A DNA stretch of 64,000 nt from Gemmatimonadota bacterium. GTDB taxonomy: Bacteria > Gemmatimonadota > Gemmatimonadetes > Gemmatimonadales > GWC2-71-9. The stretch is from the NCBI GenBank assembly GCA_003222135.1, contig QHUM01000057.1, forward strand, positions 1 to 64,000, in the 5' to 3' direction. Positions 45,231-53,827 of this stretch are shown here, piece by piece. Positions within the stretch are counted from its first letter, which is position 1. The number at the start of each line of letters is the position of its first letter. The translations under genes and the position numbers were made by a program. Under the pieces are notes generated by a model. That model had not been told where the DNA came from. It worked only from the letters and a program-made list of their open reading frames with translations, and did no database searches.

Positions 45231-46258
45231 TGGCTCCGGGTCGCGAGATAGAGCGCGACGGCCACCGCGGCCGCCGCGAGCAGGGCCGCGGCGACGACAC
45301 GCCAGCGGCTCTCACGTGCGGGCAACGGCGGCCGGCTCCCCCGATAGACCGGCACGGGCTCGGTGCTCGTCTCCGTGTCGATCAGCGGGTATACCTGATG
45401 GCCCACCTCTTCCCCCGCGGTGGCCGAGCGCAGCCCGTCCCCGTCGAACCGCGCGATGACGACCGTGATGTTGTCCGGTCCGCCGCGCTCGTTGGCGAGC
45501 GTGATCAGCCGGTCGCATGCCGCCTGCAGATCCCGCTCGCGGGTCACGATCTCGGCGATCTCCTCCTTCTTGACCTGGCCCGAGAGCCCGTCCGAGCAGA
45601 GCACCAGGATGTCGCCCTTGCGGACTTCCTGGTAGGTGAGGTCGACCTTCACCTTGGGGTCCGGGCCCAGCGCTTGGAGGATGATGTTGCGGCGCTCGCT
45701 GCGCGCCGCTTCCTCTTCGGTGAGCTCGCCGGCCTCCACCAGGCGCTGCATCAACGACTGGTCCTTGGTGAGCTGTACCGCCTGCCCGTTGCGAATCAAG
45801 TAGGCGCGGCTGTCCCCCACTTGCGTGAGGTAGACGTGGTCGTGGAGGACGCCGACGGCCGTCGTGGTGGTGCCCATCCCGCGCACCTCGGGGTGCGTCT
45901 TGGCGTACGAGTTGATGTGCCCGTTGGCGACCTCCACGGCTTCCTTCAGCCGGTAGGCGAAGCGCTGCGGCGTGGCTTCCTTCTCGCTCCGCCACATCCG
46001 GACCATCTGGTCGTAGATGGTGTCGGCGGCCATCTGGCTGGCGAGCTCGCCCGCGGCGGCGCCGCCCATCCCGTCGGCGACGAGCAACAGGGACCCCCGC
46101 TCACCCACGTCGTGCTCGCGCACCGGCGCCTGCAACGACGCCGCGCCGCGGGTGAGATCGGCCACGAGGAAGCGGTCCTCGTTGTGGTCGCGGGTCTTGC
46201 CGAGGTCGGTCTTGGCGAAGACCTGGATCTTGACGGGCTTCGGGGTGCGCCAGAGCAT
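45227..46258 (-). CDS. PP2C-type protein phosphatase with membrane anchor
   Basis: Mg/Mn phosphatase that reverses Ser/Thr phosphorylation. The product (343 residues) has the PP2C motifs RDHNEDRF, ADGMGGAAAGE, GTTTTAVGVLHD, GDSRAYLIRNG, SDGLSG and GGPDNITVV, with a single C-terminal membrane segment (VVAAALLAAAAVAVALYL). ATG at 46258 overlaps the kinase stop (TGATG). It forms the counterpart of the upstream kinase. Confidence 0.94.
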   Translation of the reverse strand: MLWRTPKPVKIQVFAKTDLGKTRDHNEDRFLVADLTRGAASLQAPVREHDVGERGSLLLVADGMGGAAAGELASQMAADTIYDQMVRMWRSEKEATPQRFAYRLKEAVEVANGHINSYAKTHPEVRGMGTTTTAVGVLHDHVYLTQVGDSRAYLIRNGQAVQLTKDQSLMQRLVEAGELTEEEAARSERRNIILQALGPDPKVKVDLTYQEVRKGDILVLCSDGLSGQVKKEEIAEIVTRERDLQAACDRLITLANERGGPDNITVVIARFDGDGLRSATAGEEVGHQVYPLIDTETSTEPVPVYRGSRPPLPARESRWRVVAAALLAAAAVAVALYLATRSQ

Positions 46259-47889
46259 CACGGCTGCGAATCCCCCCTTATCGCCCTCACCAGTCTCGGA
46301 TACGTGGTGTTCGTCGGGTCGAGACCCGAGGCTTGCTGGCACCACTGAAGTGCGAGGGAACGACGGTTGTCGACCAGATACGAATCACAGAGGATACGGG
46401 CCGCTGCCGCTCGGTAGACTTTCGGGAGCGCTGTCATCGCATAGTAGAATTCCGCCGTGTCGCGTGCGGCACTGGGTGTGACCCTACCCTCATGGAGGTC
46501 CAAAAGAATCGATTCGAGCGTCCTCCGCACCTGCGCCTCGCTCACGGCGACGATGGGCGGGGGCGGCGGTGGGTGGGTCGCGCCGGCATCGCGACCGGAT
46601 GGCCGGCGCGCCCTGCGCGAATCGGCGGCCCGCGGCGGCGGCGCCGGCGGCACGGCCGTCCGGGAGTTCGAATCCACGGCCACGGGCGGCGGCACCCCCC
46701 GCATCGTGTCCAGGCGGGCCGCGTTGTCGGCTCGGCGGCCGCGGCCGAACACCATCATCGCGGCCCCGCCGGCGCCGAGGACGAGGGCGGCGCCCACGAT
46801 GACGGGTACGTGAGAGCGCCGCCTCACGGGGGGCACCGGGGTGCGCCGTGGGAGCGACAGCGCCGCGACCGCCCGTGAGTCGAGGAGCCGCGTCCGATCT
46901 TCGGCATCGCCACGGGCCACTGGGATCGGAGAGCTGCGGCGCGCCAGGCTGGTGACGCTCGCCACGTCGTTCGCGAACTTGGCGGCCGACTGGTAGCGCT
47001 CCACCGGACTGCGCGCCAGAGCCGAGTCGAGGGTCCCCTGCAGGCCGGGCGGGAAGCGCAGGTCGGGTCGCGCAGCCGCGAGCTTCAGCGGCTCCTCGGT
47101 GAGCCGTTGAATCATCGTCTCCTGCACGGTGCCTGCCTCGAACGGCAGCCTCCCGGTTAACGTCTTGAAGAACACCAGGCCGAGCGAGTAGATGTCGCTC
47201 CGACCGTCGAGCTTGTCCCCCGACAGCTGCTCGGGGCTCATGAATTCGGGCGTACCGATGACGAGCCCCGTCTTGGTCACCTCCTGGCTGGCGTCGTTCC
47301 CCACGAGCTTTGCGATCCCGAAGTCCACGACCTTCACGGCATCGGTGCCGTCCCGCGCCCGCACGATCATGATGTTGTCCGGCTTCAGGTCGCGGTGCAC
47401 GATTCCCAGGTCGTGCGCCGCCTGGAGCGCCTCGGCCGTCTGGGCGACGATGGCGGCGGCGCGGGGCACGGGGAGTGCCCCTTCTCGTTCCAGTACCTCG
47501 GTGAGCGGCTCACCTTCGATGAACTCCATCGCGAGATAGATCATCCCCTCGGGCGTCTCGCCGAAGTCGTAGATGGCGCATACGCTGGGGTGACTGATGC
47601 GGCTCGCGTTCGCCGCCTCGCGGTTGAAGCGTGCTACGGCATCGGGATCGTAGACCAGCGAGGGGTTCAAGACCTTGATGGCGCTCTTACGCCCCATCTT
47701 CACGTGCTCGGCCAGGTACACCTGGCCCATGCCGCCTTCACCCAGCTTTTTCACCACGTGGTAGCGATCGGCGAGCACCTGCCCGACCAGATCCTGCCCT
47801 GGCGACGACGCGCGCAGCGTCTGCCCGTCGTTCGGGCAAAACCGCAGGTCGTCCGCGTATTCAGTGGAGCAGAGGGGACAGGTCTTCAC
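46258..47889 (-). CDS. Serine/threonine protein kinase with zinc-ribbon N-terminus
   Basis: Bacterial Hanks-type kinase. A zinc-ribbon-like start (Cys 4, 7, 18) is followed by the catalytic domain (about residues 42-315): GEGGMGQVYLAE, AIKVL, HRDLKPDN and VDFGIAK. A membrane segment near residue 370 leads to a Pro-rich linker and a helical C-terminal domain with AEFYYAMTALPKVYRAAAA, which may sense a ligand outside. Start GTG 47889, overlapping the FHA gene stop by GTGA. Confidence 0.93.
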   Translation of the reverse strand: MKTCPLCSTEYADDLRFCPNDGQTLRASSPGQDLVGQVLADRYHVVKKLGEGGMGQVYLAEHVKMGRKSAIKVLNPSLVYDPDAVARFNREAANASRISHPSVCAIYDFGETPEGMIYLAMEFIEGEPLTEVLEREGALPVPRAAAIVAQTAEALQAAHDLGIVHRDLKPDNIMIVRARDGTDAVKVVDFGIAKLVGNDASQEVTKTGLVIGTPEFMSPEQLSGDKLDGRSDIYSLGLVFFKTLTGRLPFEAGTVQETMIQRLTEEPLKLAAARPDLRFPPGLQGTLDSALARSPVERYQSAAKFANDVASVTSLARRSSPIPVARGDAEDRTRLLDSRAVAALSLPRRTPVPPVRRRSHVPVIVGAALVLGAGGAAMMVFGRGRRADNAARLDTMRGVPPPVAVDSNSRTAVPPAPPPRAADSRRARRPSGRDAGATHPPPPPPIVAVSEAQVRRTLESILLDLHEGRVTPSAARDTAEFYYAMTALPKVYRAAAARILCDSYLVDNRRSLALQWCQQASGLDPTNTTYPRLVRAIRGDSQP

Positions 47890-48932
47890 GTCGGAATCTC
47901 GACGCGCAGCAGCTTGTCGCCGACCAGCACGCGCGAGTCGTGGCGTAGCTGGATGTCGCCCCGGGCCGCGAGCGCGACGCCGTTGCGGCTCTTGGCGTCG
48001 ACCACGACGAAATCGGCGTCTTCGGAGCGGATGAGGGCGTGGCGCGCGCTCATGGACGGATCGTACGGGAATGTCCAGTCGCCCTGCTCGCGGCCGATCG
48101 CCAGGTCCCGGCCGGGGGAGAGCTGGATCACGTCGCGCGCGCTGCCGTCCGAGCGCAGCTGCGTCAGGCTCGCGATGTCGGCGCTCGGGATCAGGCTTCC
48201 CATGCGGCGCGTGGCATCGGCATCGGGCGGGTGTGGCCCGGGATAGCCGAGGCGCCGGAACCGGATCACCTGCGAGCCGATCAGCAGCAGGTCGCCGTCC
48301 CCCAGCCGATGAGGCGCCTCGAGGAACACCCAGGTGCCGTTGCGGCTGCCCAAATCGCGCACCAGGAGCGCGTCCTGCTCCCAGGAGATCTTGGCATGCA
48401 GCGGCGAGAGGAACACGTCTTCAGGAAACCGGATGTCGCCGTCCTGGCGGCCGATGGTGGTGTCCGGGGTGCGGCGCTCGAAGCGCTGCACAGCGGCGCC
48501 GCTGTCGTCCAGCAGTACGAGGACGATGGGCGGCGGGGCACCAGGCCGTGGGCCTCCGGCCGTGGTGGGCGACTGGCGCTCCGGAGCGGACTCGACGAGC
48601 GGGGCTCCACACGTGGGGCAGAACTTGGTCCCCGCCGCGACCCGTGACCCGCAGCGCCCACAGCTCGGGCCCGAGCCGGGAGCGGTGAGGCGACGCCCGC
48701 AATGCGGACAGAACGGGAGGAGGCCGCTCGCGCGCCCCCCACAGAAATGACACGTGAGCCCCTCCGGGCGAGTCGGCGCCACGGCCGGCGGCGCGACGAC
48801 CCGCGTCCCCGGCACCGCCGTGCCGACCGCTGTCGCCCTGACACCCGAGGCCTTACCCATGGGCTTGCCGCAGTCGATGCAGAACTGCGCGTCGGCGTCG
48901 TTTTCGCGGCCGCAGTAGGCGCAGACGGTCAC
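47886..48932 (-). CDS. Zinc-ribbon/double FHA-domain protein
   Basis: First gene of the signalling cassette. Three zinc-ribbon pairs (CAYCGREN...CIDCG, CHFCGG...CPHCG, CGRCGS...CPTCG) come first, then two FHA phospho-threonine binding domains: residues about 165-240 (TIGRQDGDI, LSPLHAKISW, DLGSRNGTW) and about 270-348 (AIGREQGDW, MSARHALI, DAKSRNGV). I start at GTG 48932, just before the first Cys pair; an upstream TTG at 48986 is possible. Likely an adaptor for proteins phosphorylated by the adjacent kinase. Confidence 0.88.
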   Translation of the reverse strand: MTVCAYCGRENDADAQFCIDCGKPMGKASGVRATAVGTAVPGTRVVAPPAVAPTRPEGLTCHFCGGRASGLLPFCPHCGRRLTAPGSGPSCGRCGSRVAAGTKFCPTCGAPLVESAPERQSPTTAGGPRPGAPPPIVLVLLDDSGAAVQRFERRTPDTTIGRQDGDIRFPEDVFLSPLHAKISWEQDALLVRDLGSRNGTWVFLEAPHRLGDGDLLLIGSQVIRFRRLGYPGPHPPDADATRRMGSLIPSADIASLTQLRSDGSARDVIQLSPGRDLAIGREQGDWTFPYDPSMSARHALIRSEDADFVVVDAKSRNGVALAARGDIQLRHDSRVLVGDKLLRVEIPT

Positions 48933-48987
48933 CGGAGGAGGTGCTCCACAGGGCGCAACAGCACGGCCTGCCAATCTATTGGGCAAA

Positions 48988-49017
48988 TTGACGCATCGAA
49001 AGGGTCCATGCTAGCTT
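48988..49017 (+). promoter_or_regulatory. Candidate promoter of the amidase gene, leaderless
   Basis: TTGACG (48988-48993) and TAGCTT (49012-49017) are 18 bases apart. The transcription start would be about 49024-49026, at or next to the GTG chosen for the amidase, so the message starts with its start codon. The same hexamers precede purA. Confidence 0.5.
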
Positions 49018-49025
49018 GCGCGCCT

Positions 49026-50903
49026 GTGCGATGGCTCAGTGGAGCGCTGCTGCTGTGCGCCGCTGGATGCGCGAGTGCTCGCCCCCGCGGCGTGCCCGCG
49101 CGCTCGGGCGCGACGCCGGGCCCCGCGCGGGAGTCCCTCCAGGTCACTGTCGTGTACCCCGGACCGACCGACGTCATTCAAGCGCGCGACTCGACGTTCC
49201 TGTTCGGCGCCGTGCGCGGCGGCGTGAGACGGGAGAGCCTGACCGTCGGCGGCGCGCCGGTGCCCGTCCTCGCCAACGGTGCGTGGATTGCCTGGCTGCC
49301 ACTTCCTGACGACACGATCGCCGCCTTTCGACTCGTCGCCCGCGCTGGAGGCGATTCCGCGGTACAGGACCTGATCGTGCGGATCGCGCCCCGCTACCGC
49401 CCTCCCCCGAGCCGGGTCGCCTGGATCGACACGACGAGCTTCGCTCCCTCCGGGACGCTCGCGCTCCCGCTGGGGGAAGGTATACGACTGGCCGCGCGCG
49501 CGGCGCCCGGCGCGGTCGTGCGGCTGCGACTACCGTGGGGCGCCACGATCCCGTTCGTGCCCGACACGCTCCCCGCCGAGCCCGCCTGGGGTGTGCGGGC
49601 GTTCGCCACGACGACGACCGCGTACCGCCTCCCGCCCGCGGCCGATCGCTACGTGGCGTGGCTCCCAGCCGCGCCACTCTGCCCGGACGGCAAGACCACG
49701 TGTGCCACCCTGGAAGCCGCGGTGGGAGGGGACACCGCGACCGCTCGGTGGCCGCTCACGGTCGGTCTCATGGACATGACATTCCCCACGGTCGTGGCGC
49801 TCAACGACGACACCGCGCACACCGGTACGACCGATAGTCTGACGGTGGGGAAGTCGGTGCCGGGGGGGACGTACAATTGGTTCTTCCCCACTGGGACCAC
49901 CGCCGTGCTCTCGGGGCGGTGGAACGACCAGGCGCGCCTTCAGCTCTCGAAGAGCTCGGCCGTCTGGGTGAACGCGGCCGACGTGGTGCCGCTGCCGGGG
50001 GGCAGTCCCCCGCCGGGGGGCGTGGTCGGCTCCGTGCGCCTGCAGCCCGGCCCGGCGTCCATCACGCTGCGCGTGCCGTTGCCGGCGAAGCTGCCCTTTC
50101 AAGTCGTGGAGCAGGAACGGACTCTGACACTGCGACTGTACGGCGTCGCGTCCGATATCAACTGGATGCAATACGGCGGCACCGATCCGCTCGTCACCCG
50201 CATGAGCTACGCCCAGCCCGCCGCGGACGAGGTGACGATCACGCTCGAGCTGGCGCGTCGCGTGTGGGGGTATCGCACGCGGTTCGACGGGCGAGACCTG
50301 CTGCTCGAGATCCGGCGACCACCGGAGATCGATCTCGAACGGCCCTTGAAGGGGCGCACCATTGTGCTCGACCCGGGCCACCCACCGGTCGGAGCCACCG
50401 GCCCGACCGGCCTGTGGGAGCCGGTGGCGACGCTCGCGATCGCGTTCAAAGCCAAGGCGCTGCTCGAGCAGGCGGGTGCGACCGTGTGGCTCACACGCGC
50501 CGACTCGCTGCCGGTGGACCTGTTCCCGCGCACGCACTTCGCCGAGGTGCATGACGCGGACGTGCTCGTCTCGATTCACGCCAACGCGCTCCCGGACGGC
50601 GTGAATCCGTTCGTGAACAACGGCACGAGCGTCTACTACTTTCACCCGCGCAGCGCTCCGCTGGCCCGCGCGCTGGATCGCGCCCTGGTCGCGGAGCTGG
50701 GCGTGCGGGACCTCGGCATGGGCCGGGGAGACTACGCGCTGGTGCGTCCAACGTGGATGCCCGCGGCGCTCACCGAAGGCCTGTTTATCATGCTCCCCGA
50801 GCAGGAGGCGATGCTGCGGAGCGACGAGGGGCAGTGGCGGTATGCGCGGGGGCTGGTGCGGGGCATTGAGGCATTTCTGCGAGAGCGAGCCCGGGAACCG
50901 TGA
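49026..50903 (+). CDS. N-acetylmuramoyl-L-alanine amidase lipoprotein
   Basis: Cleaves the glycan-peptide bond of murein. The product (625 residues) has a lipoprotein signal (LSGALLLCAAGCAS), a long beta-rich N-terminal part of unknown fold, and an Amidase_3 domain from about residue 440 (VLDPGHPP with the zinc His, a Glu, SIHANAL with the second His). I choose GTG 49026 because it follows a -10 box at leaderless distance and gives a proper lipoprotein signal; an ATG at 49008 lies upstream of the predicted transcription start. Confidence 0.85.
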   Translation: MRWLSGALLLCAAGCASARPRGVPARSGATPGPARESLQVTVVYPGPTDVIQARDSTFLFGAVRGGVRRESLTVGGAPVPVLANGAWIAWLPLPDDTIAAFRLVARAGGDSAVQDLIVRIAPRYRPPPSRVAWIDTTSFAPSGTLALPLGEGIRLAARAAPGAVVRLRLPWGATIPFVPDTLPAEPAWGVRAFATTTTAYRLPPAADRYVAWLPAAPLCPDGKTTCATLEAAVGGDTATARWPLTVGLMDMTFPTVVALNDDTAHTGTTDSLTVGKSVPGGTYNWFFPTGTTAVLSGRWNDQARLQLSKSSAVWVNAADVVPLPGGSPPPGGVVGSVRLQPGPASITLRVPLPAKLPFQVVEQERTLTLRLYGVASDINWMQYGGTDPLVTRMSYAQPAADEVTITLELARRVWGYRTRFDGRDLLLEIRRPPEIDLERPLKGRTIVLDPGHPPVGATGPTGLWEPVATLAIAFKAKALLEQAGATVWLTRADSLPVDLFPRTHFAEVHDADVLVSIHANALPDGVNPFVNNGTSVYYFHPRSAPLARALDRALVAELGVRDLGMGRGDYALVRPTWMPAALTEGLFIMLPEQEAMLRSDEGQWRYARGLVRGIEAFLRERAREP

Positions 50904-53785
50904 GATTGCGGATTGCGGATTTCGAATTGCGGATTGGCACGACGACCCCAAGTTGTCGGCTCGACCTTTCACTGATATTCCGCAATCCGCAATCCGCAAT
51001 CCGCATTTTGGTGCTCCTCATGTTGGCCGGGCGAGCTGAAGCGCAGATTGACCCCTCCGGCTGCTGGCGCACCCTGCACACCCCCCACTTCCGCGTTCAT
51101 TTCCGCCCGGTCTACCGCGACGTGGCGCAAGTTGCTGCTCGGGAGGCCGAGCGCGCCTACGGGCTGCTGGCGTCCGAGCTCCACCCGCCGCGCCAGGTGG
51201 TCGACCTCACGCTGGTCGACGACATCGACTCCCCGAACGGTGCGACGCTGGTGTTTCCGTCGGACCGCATCTACCTGTTCCTCCCGCCGCCGGCGACCGA
51301 CCCCGGGTTGCAGCACTACGACAGCTGGCTCCGACTCGTCACGACGCACGAGCTCACCCACGTCTTCCACCTCGATCGCGTGCGCGGTTTCTGGAGCGGC
51401 CTGCAGACGGTGTTCGGACGTGCCCCCGGGCTGTTTCCCAACGCGTACCAGCCCAGCTGGGTGACGGAAGGGTTGGCTACCTACTACGAGTCGCGCTTCA
51501 CGAACGGTGGGCGGGTCACGGGTAGTCTGCACACCCAGGTGCTCGCGGCGGACCACGCGGCTGCGGCGTCGCGCTCGCCCTCGAGCGCCGTGTTCTTCAC
51601 TCGCTGGGCGGACGGGCTCGTGCCCTACGCGTATGGCAGCCGCTTCTTTCATTACTTGGCAGGGCAGGCGGGGGACTCTGTGGTGCCCCGGTTCGTCGAG
51701 GCGACGTCTGCGCAGCTGATCCCGTACCGGGTCGGGCGGCAGATCGCTCGCGCGGCGCCCGGGCGCTCGCTCGAGGCGGAATGGCCTAAAGGAACCGAAC
51801 CTCTGCCCCAGGGCGGCGCGGCCGCTTCGGACGCGCGCGTTCTCGACCGCGCGCTCCGCACCGAGCCGGTGCCACAGGTGTCGCCCGACGGCCGCTACGT
51901 CGCGTACGTCCGGGATGACGGCAAGGGGTCGAGTGAGCTGCGCGTGCTCGACGCGCGGCAGCTCCGGGTGCTGCGCACCCACCGTGTGAACGCCGAGGTG
52001 AGCTACGACTGGCTCGGCGACACGCTCGTCGTCGCTCAGCTCGAGTGGACATCACGCTGGCGGGCGTACAGCGACCTCTACCGGTGGCTTCCCGTCGCGG
52101 GCGGCGAATGGCGCCGTGTGACGCACGGGGCGAGACTCGTGACGCCCCGGGTGGGCGGGGGCCGCCTGTCCGTGATCGCGCTGGTGCCGGCTGGAAATCG
52201 CCCCACGCTGCCCGTGCCGCCCGCAGCGAACGGGGAAGGCGCGACGTGGGGCGAGGTCGTGCCGTCCCCCGACGGGCGCTGGGTGGCGGGCACGCGCAAC
52301 GCGAACGGTCACTGGGCGCTGTTGCGCTGGCCCGCCGATTCCCCCGCGGCCGGTGCGGTGCTGCGGGAGTCGGGCGGCGTCATCGCCGACCCGACGTGGA
52401 CGCCCGCGGGCGAGCTGCTCTTCGTCACCGACCCGACGGGATTCCCGCAGGTCTATCGCTGGCGCGACCCGACCGGCGCCGAACCGCTCACAGCCGAGCC
52501 GCTCGGTGCCCGGGCGCCGGCGGCGCTGCCCGACGGCTCGTTGTTGTACGTGACGCTCGCCGCCGCCGGCTGGGAGCTGCGGCGCGCGCCTGCAGGGGAG
52601 GGACCTGCCGGCCTCCCCGTACCGGCCGATCGACCCGCTCCGTTCGCCGCCGCGCCGCCCGTCGCGACACGGGAGACGGGCTATGCGGCGTGGCCTTCGT
52701 TGCGGCCGCATTTCTGGCTGCCGCTGTTCCTCGATGCGGGGCCGAGCGGGCGGTTCTGGGGCGGCGCCACGGCGGGAAGCGATGCCGTCGGCCGGTTCAA
52801 CTACATCGGGGCGGGCCTGCTCACGCTGCAGCCGGTCCGCGCGATCGGGTGGTTCGCGGGGTTGTGGAGCGGGCTGGGGAACCCGACGCTCGACCTCTCG
52901 GCGTCGAGCACGTGGGACGATTTGCTGGCGCCGGTCACTCTGTCGGAGCGGACGCAGGAGGGTGCCTTCGGCGCGACGTTCGTGACGCGGCGCTGGCGCA
53001 CGTTCGCGAGCGTGCGAGTGGCCGCGGAGTTCAAGGGGACGCGCTTCGTCACCATCCCGGACACTGCGCTCGCCGCGATTTGCCCGGGGTGCGACGGCCG
53101 GGATCTCGTGGGAGGATCGGTGACGCTGGCGCTGACACATGTCGTGTCGGCGCCGCTCGCCGTCTCGCGGCAGGACGGATTCAGCTGGTCGGCGCTGTAC
53201 CGGCGGCGTGAGGAGCTCGGCGGCACCCGCTGGTCGAGTGAAGCCCGCTCGCGCCTCGGCCTGTACGCCCATATCCCGGGATTCGGCGGGTTCGCGCACC
53301 ACGTGCTCGCCGTCCGGCTCGCCGCCGGCGTCACCGGCGGCCCGCTGCGTGAGCTACTGAAGGCGGGCGGGGTATCGTCCGGCAGCGTCAGCTTGACGTT
53401 CGGCCGGGCGTCGCTCGGCGGCACGCGCGATTTTCCGGTGCGAGGCTATCGGAGCAGCGAGCTACTGGGGGAGCGAGCCGCGACCTTGAGCGTGGAGTAT
53501 CGCCTGCCGGTCGCGCTCGTCGGCGCGCCGTTCGGCCACCTCCCGTTCGGCGCCGACAAGCTGTGGCTCAACCTGTTCGGCGATGCGGGCGATGCGTGGG
53601 ACGCCGGGCAAGCACCCCGACTCACGCGGCTCCGCTCCGTGGGCGCAGAGCTCGCCGGAGACTTCACCCTCAATTACGACTTCTTGCTGCAGGTCCGGCT
53701 CGGCGTCGCGGCGCCGCTCGCCGATCCGCCGTCCGGGGCAGCCCGCCGCCCACACCTCTATATGGGGCTCGCGTCGGACTTCTGA
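50900..53785 (+). CDS. Outer-membrane protein with peptidase, propeller and barrel parts
   Basis: A 961-residue protein in three parts. Residues about 50-280: a gluzincin-type peptidase with the zinc motif HELTH near residue 150 and the downstream Glu in TEGLATYYE. Residues about 300-620: TolB/WD40-like propeller blades (VSPDGRYVAYVRD, PSPDGRWVAGTRN). Residues about 640-961: beta-barrel strands with GGTRDFPVRGY, the VRGY box of Omp85/BamA-type proteins. Signal-peptide core ILVLLMLAGRAEA at residues 36-48. The GTG at 50900 overlaps the amidase stop, but residues 2-35 are coded by an inverted repeat, so the true start may be TTG 51008, GTG 51011 or ATG 51020. Confidence 0.8.
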   Translation: MRLRIADFELRIGTTTPSCRLDLSLIFRNPQSAIRILVLLMLAGRAEAQIDPSGCWRTLHTPHFRVHFRPVYRDVAQVAAREAERAYGLLASELHPPRQVVDLTLVDDIDSPNGATLVFPSDRIYLFLPPPATDPGLQHYDSWLRLVTTHELTHVFHLDRVRGFWSGLQTVFGRAPGLFPNAYQPSWVTEGLATYYESRFTNGGRVTGSLHTQVLAADHAAAASRSPSSAVFFTRWADGLVPYAYGSRFFHYLAGQAGDSVVPRFVEATSAQLIPYRVGRQIARAAPGRSLEAEWPKGTEPLPQGGAAASDARVLDRALRTEPVPQVSPDGRYVAYVRDDGKGSSELRVLDARQLRVLRTHRVNAEVSYDWLGDTLVVAQLEWTSRWRAYSDLYRWLPVAGGEWRRVTHGARLVTPRVGGGRLSVIALVPAGNRPTLPVPPAANGEGATWGEVVPSPDGRWVAGTRNANGHWALLRWPADSPAAGAVLRESGGVIADPTWTPAGELLFVTDPTGFPQVYRWRDPTGAEPLTAEPLGARAPAALPDGSLLYVTLAAAGWELRRAPAGEGPAGLPVPADRPAPFAAAPPVATRETGYAAWPSLRPHFWLPLFLDAGPSGRFWGGATAGSDAVGRFNYIGAGLLTLQPVRAIGWFAGLWSGLGNPTLDLSASSTWDDLLAPVTLSERTQEGAFGATFVTRRWRTFASVRVAAEFKGTRFVTIPDTALAAICPGCDGRDLVGGSVTLALTHVVSAPLAVSRQDGFSWSALYRRREELGGTRWSSEARSRLGLYAHIPGFGGFAHHVLAVRLAAGVTGGPLRELLKAGGVSSGSVSLTFGRASLGGTRDFPVRGYRSSELLGERAATLSVEYRLPVALVGAPFGHLPFGADKLWLNLFGDAGDAWDAGQAPRLTRLRSVGAELAGDFTLNYDFLLQVRLGVAAPLADPPSGAARRPHLYMGLASDF
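50904..51006. repeat. GATTGCGG inverted repeat, copy B
   Basis: Left arm of ATTGCGG units at 50904-50937, right arm of CCGCAAT units at 50979-51006, spacer of 41 bases. It is related to the copy at 26889-26966 and lies across the start of the outer-membrane protein gene. Confidence 0.8.
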
Positions 53786-53815
53786 GCCGGGCGAACGTGC
53801 AAGTGGGTCACGGGA

Positions 53816-53821
53816 TATAAT
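53816..53821 (+). promoter_or_regulatory. -10 box of the GWxTD gene, leaderless
   Basis: A consensus TATAAT lies six bases before the ATG at 53828; the expected start site therefore coincides with the start codon. The -35 is weak (GCGAAC region). Confidence 0.5.
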
Positions 53822-53827
53822 TGCACT

